Source: Hemerocallis citrina (taxonomy: Eukaryota; Streptophyta; Magnoliopsida; Asparagales; Asphodelaceae). From it: DNA of 64,000 bases. Shown here in pieces: positions 58,770 to 64,000 of the stretch (position 1 is its first letter; each line of letters starts with the position of its first letter). Location of the stretch: contig CM030368.1 in the NCBI GenBank assembly GCA_017893485.1, forward strand, positions 108,631,549 to 108,695,548, written 5' to 3'. The position numbers were made by a program, and so were the translations under genes. The notes under the pieces are model-generated. The model saw only the letters and a list, made by a program, of their open reading frames with translations, was not told the origin of the DNA and made no database searches.

Positions 58770-58824
58770 ATGAGAGTAGCGCAGCAGAAGCGTGGTAGGC
58801 CCGTAACCCACAGGTCCCAGGATT
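58770..58824 (+). pseudogene. Partial initiator tRNA-Met sequence inside the LTR element
   Basis: About 55 bases match the 5' three quarters of plant initiator tRNA-Met: 'gagagtagcgcag', 'agaagcgtggtaggcc' and 'taacccacaggtcccagga' follow the known gene with few changes. The anticodon reads CGT instead of CAT, and the T-arm and acceptor 3' half are missing, so it cannot work. The element primes on this very tRNA. Confidence 0.75.
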
Positions 58825-59083
58825 CTCTTGATGCTTCTCTTTCTTGCATTATTTAATTCCTTGTTCATTCATTCGTATTTGTTATCATTCATTGAATCCT
58901 TATCCACATCATTCAAGATCACTTCATTCATATCCATGTTCTTTTCTTATTCTGGTGTTGCCACCATTTGTTTCTTTCCTTTTAATTCCCTGTCTTGTTA
59001 TTTCACAAGTTTTCTTTTGCCTTGTCCAATATACCGCCGAAGAAAATTTCGAGGATGAAATTTTGTTGTAAGGTGGGTAGAAT

Positions 59084-59425
59084 TGTAATCCCCGTTCCTA
59101 TAAATACATATTTTCTGAATATTTTCTGTATTTTGGTTATCTGTAAATTCATTTTTTGTTTTTAATTCGATTTGGACCTTCTATTAAAGTCTTTTTGAAT
59201 CGAAAATTATATTTACTTCCAATAATAGTATATTTTAACTTGTTTTCTATTTCTATGTGTTCGGCTATTTATATTTTATATTATTACTATTTGGATTTTA
59301 ATATATTTGTTAATCTCAAATCCTATTTTGATACATATTTTCTATGTGTTCAGCTATTTATATTTTATATTATTACTATTTGGATTTTGATATATTTGTT
59401 AATCTCAAATCCTATTTTGATACAT

Positions 59426-59473
<48 letters not shown>

Positions 59474-60389
59474 ATAACTGTTATTAGTATTATCAGTATC
59501 TTTATTATTGTTATTATTATTATCACTTTTGATTTTTTATTTAAAAATCCATCTTTTATTATTGTGAAGTTGTTTCCCCAATCCAATGTATTTAATACTT
59601 TCTATTGAATCCTGAAGATTTTATTGTAGAACCTGTTTAAATATTTTGTGTATTGAGTACTCCAAATTAATATATTATAATCCTATTTTTATTTATTCTT
59701 TTTCCTATTGGATTAACCCAACCCTAAACCCTATACCCTCATCTGATTAGTTCTTAAACCCAAAACCCACTACCCATTAACCCACATCATTACCCTATAT
59801 ATAATCATGTTTTCCCTTAACCCTAATCACTTCTTAAACTAATTAATCCGAATCTAAAAACCCAGCCGCTAAACCCTTTTCCTCTTCCTCTGATCTATCT
59901 GAAACCCAATCATCGTTCCATGCTTCTCATTGTCTCTTGGCCCGATCATCTCCCTCATCCCTCGTCGAACCCATCTGCATCTCATCCTCCACTCGTCCTC
60001 CTTCTCCCGCCTTCGCTCCTTCACCCCGAGCACCCATCGACCTCTCACTGCCAGTCGCCTCCCCATTCTCATCGTCCCATCACCCTGGGCGGCTCAACCC
60101 CTGACCTCACCTCAGTCGCCCCACCGATTGCCCCCCTACCATGGCTCCGACCTTGCTCTCTCTCCCTTCCTCTTTTTTCGAAATGAAACAGAGCTTTGCC
60201 ACACCCGTCAGCTCCTCTTTTCCTTACACCACCGCCACACTCGCCCATGTCGTCACCCTACTGTCGAAGCGCTACCAGTTGACCGTCATCGACAACCCCC
60301 ACCGCCACCCGCCATCAGAGCCAAGCCAGAGCCAAAACCCTTTGATGTTGCTGTTGGTTTTGATCAGTTTGATCACGGGCCGTCCAATC
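59084..60389 (+). repeat. Downstream LTR of the same element, interrupted
   Basis: It begins TGTAATCCCCG and matches 54616-55880 closely. It differs by a tandem duplication of about 95 bp (59243-59337 and 59338-59427) and by a (TTG)n run at 59428-59472 where the upstream LTR has (TTAATA)n. It stops at 60389, within 'gatcacgggccg', where another LTR starts. Confidence 0.85.
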
Positions 60390-60980
60390 TGTAACTACCG
60401 TTCCCGCTATTTTTTATTTTTCCCCTTTTGTAATATTTTATTTGATATTGAATAAAATACTCTATTTTGGCTCTTGATTATTCTAATTAGATCTTGTTCA
60501 TGAAATTCTTCGTTCTTTTGATCGGGCTATTGTTGTTGATCATATTATTCTCTTATTTAATTGTGGGTATTTAGATTTGAACCCTATTGATTTTGATCTA
60601 TCTCTTAATTGAACCCTAAAACCCATTTTCATTTGTTCTTAACCCAAATTCGCTATTATTAGACCCTAATTCTCCAACCCAGTATCCTAATTGTATCCTA
60701 TAAATACAAGCCTAATGCAAACCCTAAAAATTGCACATCATTGAAACCCTAGCCGTCTACTCTCTCTCTCCTCCCGTTCTCTTTCTCCCAATTGGTTTTC
60801 CCGCCAAACCCCCCCAGATCCACTTCTGATCGTCTTCCCGAGCCACTCTCCGGCGACACCCCCCCACTTCGTCGCCACCTCTCGTCGGCACTCCTATCGG
60901 CCGCCATTCACCCCCGACCCTCCCTTCTCCTCCTTCTCTTCTGCTTTGTCGACTGTAGCGCCAGACCCACAAACCTCCGG
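60390..60980 (+). repeat. LTR fragment, same family as the chromovirus at 4048-20925
   Basis: It begins TGTAACTACCGTTCCCGC, as does the chromovirus LTR read from 20925 down. A TATA box (CCTATAAATAC) is at about 60697 and the C/T-rich leader (about 60745-60975) follows. It is cut at 60980 by the next LTR. Confidence 0.8.
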
Positions 60981-63900
60981 TGTAGTACCCCATATTTTTA
61001 AATATAATTTTAAAGATTTATAAATGAATTAAAATAATTTTCTGGAGATTTAATAAATAGTTTCTAAAGAATTATCTTTTTACACGTGAAAAATACGTGC
61101 AAATATTTTTGATGTAAACATCCAATTTTATATTTTTAATAAATTCTCCTACTTATAATAGAGTATATTATAAATTTTGGGATTTTTCTGAGTAAAAAAA
61201 CTATTTTTATAAATACCTCGAAAGATAGGGGGTTTTATGTAAAAAGCCGTTTTGAATCTCAAACAAATAATAAAAATTCATTTTTATAGAATTTTGGGCT
61301 TTCCATGGTCATCATTGAAATTAAAATATATTTAAATTTTTTTTAGAGTCGATTTGGTAAAGATTTAAACAAATATGGTGATTTTGCAAATGTGGAATTT
61401 ATGTTGGATCTTGTGCAAATATTTTCCTGGAAAGTAAAAGTTAGATATTTTAATTAGAAAATATAATATGTATTTTTAGATATTATTTCTGAATTTTCTA
61501 GATTTTTACGAATATTTTATGATGTATTTGCAAATATTACAAAAAAGAAGGTCTTTTGTGCAAAATGGCCACCCTTAGTACAAATCCGAATTTTCTTTAT
61601 TTCTGGGCTATGCTGGATTGCTGGAAAACTCAGTAGTAAAAGGATTTAATTTAGTTTTAATTTATTTAACTTATTTTAACTACTTTATAAAGAAAGGTTT
61701 ATATATGTAAAGTAATAATTTGTTAAAGGATTATTTTGCAAATGTGTTTCAAAACCCTAATTCTTCTATTGCGGGTATTTAAAAGAGGTGGAGTGCAGCT
61801 GTCTTTCGCTGCACAACACAAAGGTTTTATTGTTTTTATTTTTCTTGGAGATTGAGAGAGAAGATCTTGGATTTCGCAAAAGAAAGGCTTTCTTATCAGA
61901 TTTTTTCATTTGAGGTGAGTGACTTGTTTTGTTTTGCTTTGTGTATGTGGCATGTGAATGATGTAAAATTGTTTTGTTGTTTTGTTTTATGAATGTTGTA
62001 TGTGGTGTTTCATCTATTAGAAAGCATGCTAGGGTTGAATATGTATGTTGGATGGATGAAAAATAGGATCTTTTGTGAACCCAAGTTATTTGTGAGTAGA
62101 ATTTACATGTGGATTACTTTAGATTGTTGGAGAACCTGATATAAATTGTGAGTAGAATATTTCTTTTGGATTTATTGCTGATTTGATTGAGTATGATGGA
62201 TGTTATGCATTAATTGATTTAAAGATGAGATTTTGGACTATTGGTGAGTTGGATGAACGCAACTTGGCCATGTTGATGATAAATTATTTTTGTTCATGAA
62301 TCAACTATTGAGATTAGTTGAGTTCGAGTTTGAGGAATTTTGAGAAAGAGTAATGGAATAAAAGAACATGTTTTGAGGATTTGAGTTATGATGACTAAAA
62401 TTGGAGATTTAGTTGAATTTGAGGAAATATATACAAATTGGGAATTTTCTTTGAGACTTGGTATCGATGTGTTTTGGATTTGAATACGAAGCTATTGCAA
62501 TGAACAATTAATTTTTTAGAAACTCTAATTTGATTATATGCACAATTTATGTTTTATTTGAAAGAGATTTACAAATCACTACTTTTATAAATTCAAGTAG
62601 TTTGATTTAGTTTTATGGACTATTACGTATCCTACAAGTTGTATTTGATCATATACGAAATATGCTTTTTGTAGAAATCGTTTTCATAAAGTAAAACTAT
62701 GTATCGGTTAAAATGTGCACAACCAAAAGTATACAATCTGTGGGTCGACAGTCGACTGGTATGACTTCTCAGTCGACCGACACGACCCAGCTGCTATGTT
62801 CTCTAGTTTTCTTGAAATTTCATTCTGGACAGTCGACTGAGGACTTTTATAGTCAACTGGTACCCCTTAGAATTATTTCTTAAAGGATTATTGGATTTTT
62901 CTCTGGACAGTCGACCGATAGTTTTATAGTCGACTTATAACACTTAGATTATTTTCTTAAAATCATGGAATTCTCCTTCTAGACAGTCGACTGGTGTATT
63001 TTACAGTCGACCGTCAACACTTAGAATTCATTTTCTTAAAAACATTGGATTTTTCGCTCTGGACAGTCGACTGATGCCTTTTACAGTCGACTGATTCTGA
63101 TGCTTTTCTTGAGTTTTCCAAGTGTTGTTTAAATGGTTGATTCTTTAAATATTTTTGGATCTATAACTTACTATTCTAAATATTATTCTTTGTACAGAAC
63201 GTATGTTTTCAAGATATTTTATTGTTGGATTTGGATTCTGGAATTTTATAAAGATTTGGGTTTTGTTGATTGGAGAGGTTTCTCCCTATGATCATTTTGA
63301 TGATGGGTTTGTAAATTTTGGTCTTGTTGAGATCTCTAGGAGTTGAGTGGGAGTCTTGTGAACCGGCAGTTGAGATTTGTTGAGTTAGACCTGGGGGGTC
63401 TTGGTTTAGTTGTTGTTGAGTATTTAAGTCCGACAGGATACACTAACTCTAGAGATGGAGATTTGGTATTTTAATAATAAACAACTTAAGGACAGGCACT
63501 AGTGGGGATGTGATGGAACTTGGAAAACATAAGTATAGGCTCATGGTTTTGTTTAGTCCAACGGATGCGTTCCAGGACTGTTTGTTGTGTTCTGTCTCGA
63601 GAGGACATTTGTGTGTTCGCGTGTCGAGGGTCTGCAGGCCTATTCACGGAGCATGCAGGGTGCATTCGCCTGTCAAGAGTCGGCAGGCCTATTCACGAAA
63701 TGTACACGGTGTATCTGCACGTTGAGGGCCTTGCAAGCCTATTCGTGGGGTACATGGGTTTGGGAGATGATTCTCCGGTTGTTTTTGAGCTATCTTACAT
63801 GATGCTTGCTCGTCGAGGGCTGTGGTGCCTATTCGCGGAGTATTCTTGATCTTGTTTCCCATCACCGTAGTAGGATTAGTTGCATAACGAGGGGTTATCC

Positions 63901-64000
63901 CTATAAAGTGGAGACCGTTAAGGGCTTGCACCGGACCAATGTACTATGGAATGCATGGAATTCGATAAGTACGCATTAGAGAGTCAGCATATAGAGCTTG
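60981..64000 (+). repeat. Type C LTR, runs off the window
   Basis: It begins TGTAGTACCCC, with a 'tatttaaaag' TATA at about 61778 and a palindrome-pair array at 62749-63093. The end of the window shows the conserved 'aacgaggggttatccct' and 'ccaatgtactatggaatgca' blocks (63877-63957) found near the 3' end of the other type C LTRs. 63600-63845 holds about four copies of a roughly 60-bp repeat ('gtctgcaggcctattcacgg'). Frames there (63510-63849) are repeat artefacts. Confidence 0.8.
62749..63093 (+). repeat. Five spaced pairs of CAGTCGACTG-type palindromes
   Basis: Pairs start at 62749/62770, 62830/62850, 62908/62927, 62984/63004 and 63064/63084, with spacings of 21, 20, 19, 20 and 20. Pair-to-pair distance is about 75-80 bp with AT-rich spacers ('ttagaattattttcttaaa' type). 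Confidence 0.92.

Larger units (their letters stand above)
58368..59083 (+). mobile_element. Very short internal region of the LTR element (LARD-like)
   Basis: Only 716 bp separate the two LTRs. It has the leader homologous to 10383-10530 (reverse), then T-rich sequence, an initiator-tRNA-like piece (58770-58824), more T/C-rich sequence, and the last codons and 3' end of a pol gene ('aaatttcgaggatgaaattt' at 59045-59064) next to the second LTR. No gag, RT or integrase remains. It is either a deletion derivative or a non-autonomous (LARD-type) element. Confidence 0.7.

Noticed and set aside
58770..58824. Working initiator tRNA-Met gene
   Set aside because: The 3' quarter is missing and the anticodon is changed from CAT to CGT.
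63510..63849. Three overlapping open frames (71-109 codons) at the window end
   Set aside because: They fall inside a roughly 60-bp tandem repeat of an LTR and translate the same repeat in different frames.

Overview
This is plant nuclear DNA, most likely from a dicot with a retrotransposon-rich genome. The evidence is a two-exon chalcone synthase gene with the plant-specific intron position, Ty3/gypsy elements with LTRs of about 3 kb, an L1-type LINE with a poly-A tail, MITEs, and an endogenous caulimovirid. There is no sign of prokaryotic genes. Only one gene looks intact, and almost everything else is nested or solo mobile DNA.

Layout. 1-3672: AT-rich flank, then an LTR of a Del/Tekay-like family. 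3673-4047 and 20926-21165: two halves of an old Tat/Ogre-like gypsy pol (+ strand), split by a minus-strand Del/Tekay chromovirus (4048-20925). The upstream LTR of that chromovirus is itself split by a 7.4 kb LINE (12397-19807) with a perfect 16-bp target duplication. 21166-25667: a second gypsy family (here called type C), with one full LTR, an extra acidic ORF, a gag remnant and a fragment of the second LTR. 25700-28625: a type C solo LTR with a perfect 5-bp target duplication. 28631-34400: the gene island, holding a MITE, a promoter with two G-boxes and a Myb element, chalcone synthase (30737-33445, intron 30921-32453), a 3' poly-A signal and a long foldback. 35681-51372: an endogenous pararetrovirus on the minus strand, longer than one genome unit so that its two ends repeat. 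It was later hit by a 5.6 kb type C solo LTR (38688-44265) and an 856-bp hAT-like MITE (49453-50308). 51373-64000: a gypsy gag fragment and a stack of LTRs, each cutting into the previous one (51802, 54616, 59084, 60390, 60981).

How the parts relate. Chalcone synthase makes naringenin chalcone, the entry to flavonoids. Its promoter carries the light-response pair (G-box plus ACCTACC) expected for this gene, and all its active-site residues are present. The viral and transposon reading frames are broken by stops and frameshifts, and none looks able to make a full set of proteins.

The least expected signals are non-coding. Three type C LTRs carry arrays of the 10-bp palindrome CAGTCGACTG (and variants) arranged in pairs 19-22 bp apart, 17 pairs in all. 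The diverged type C solo LTR carries a different 18-20 bp tandem array instead. A small stem-loop is conserved in three type C LTRs. A partial initiator-tRNA-Met sequence lies inside an LTR element that uses that same tRNA as primer. The viral ORF that holds the movement protein also appears to contain a degenerate dUTPase-like domain.
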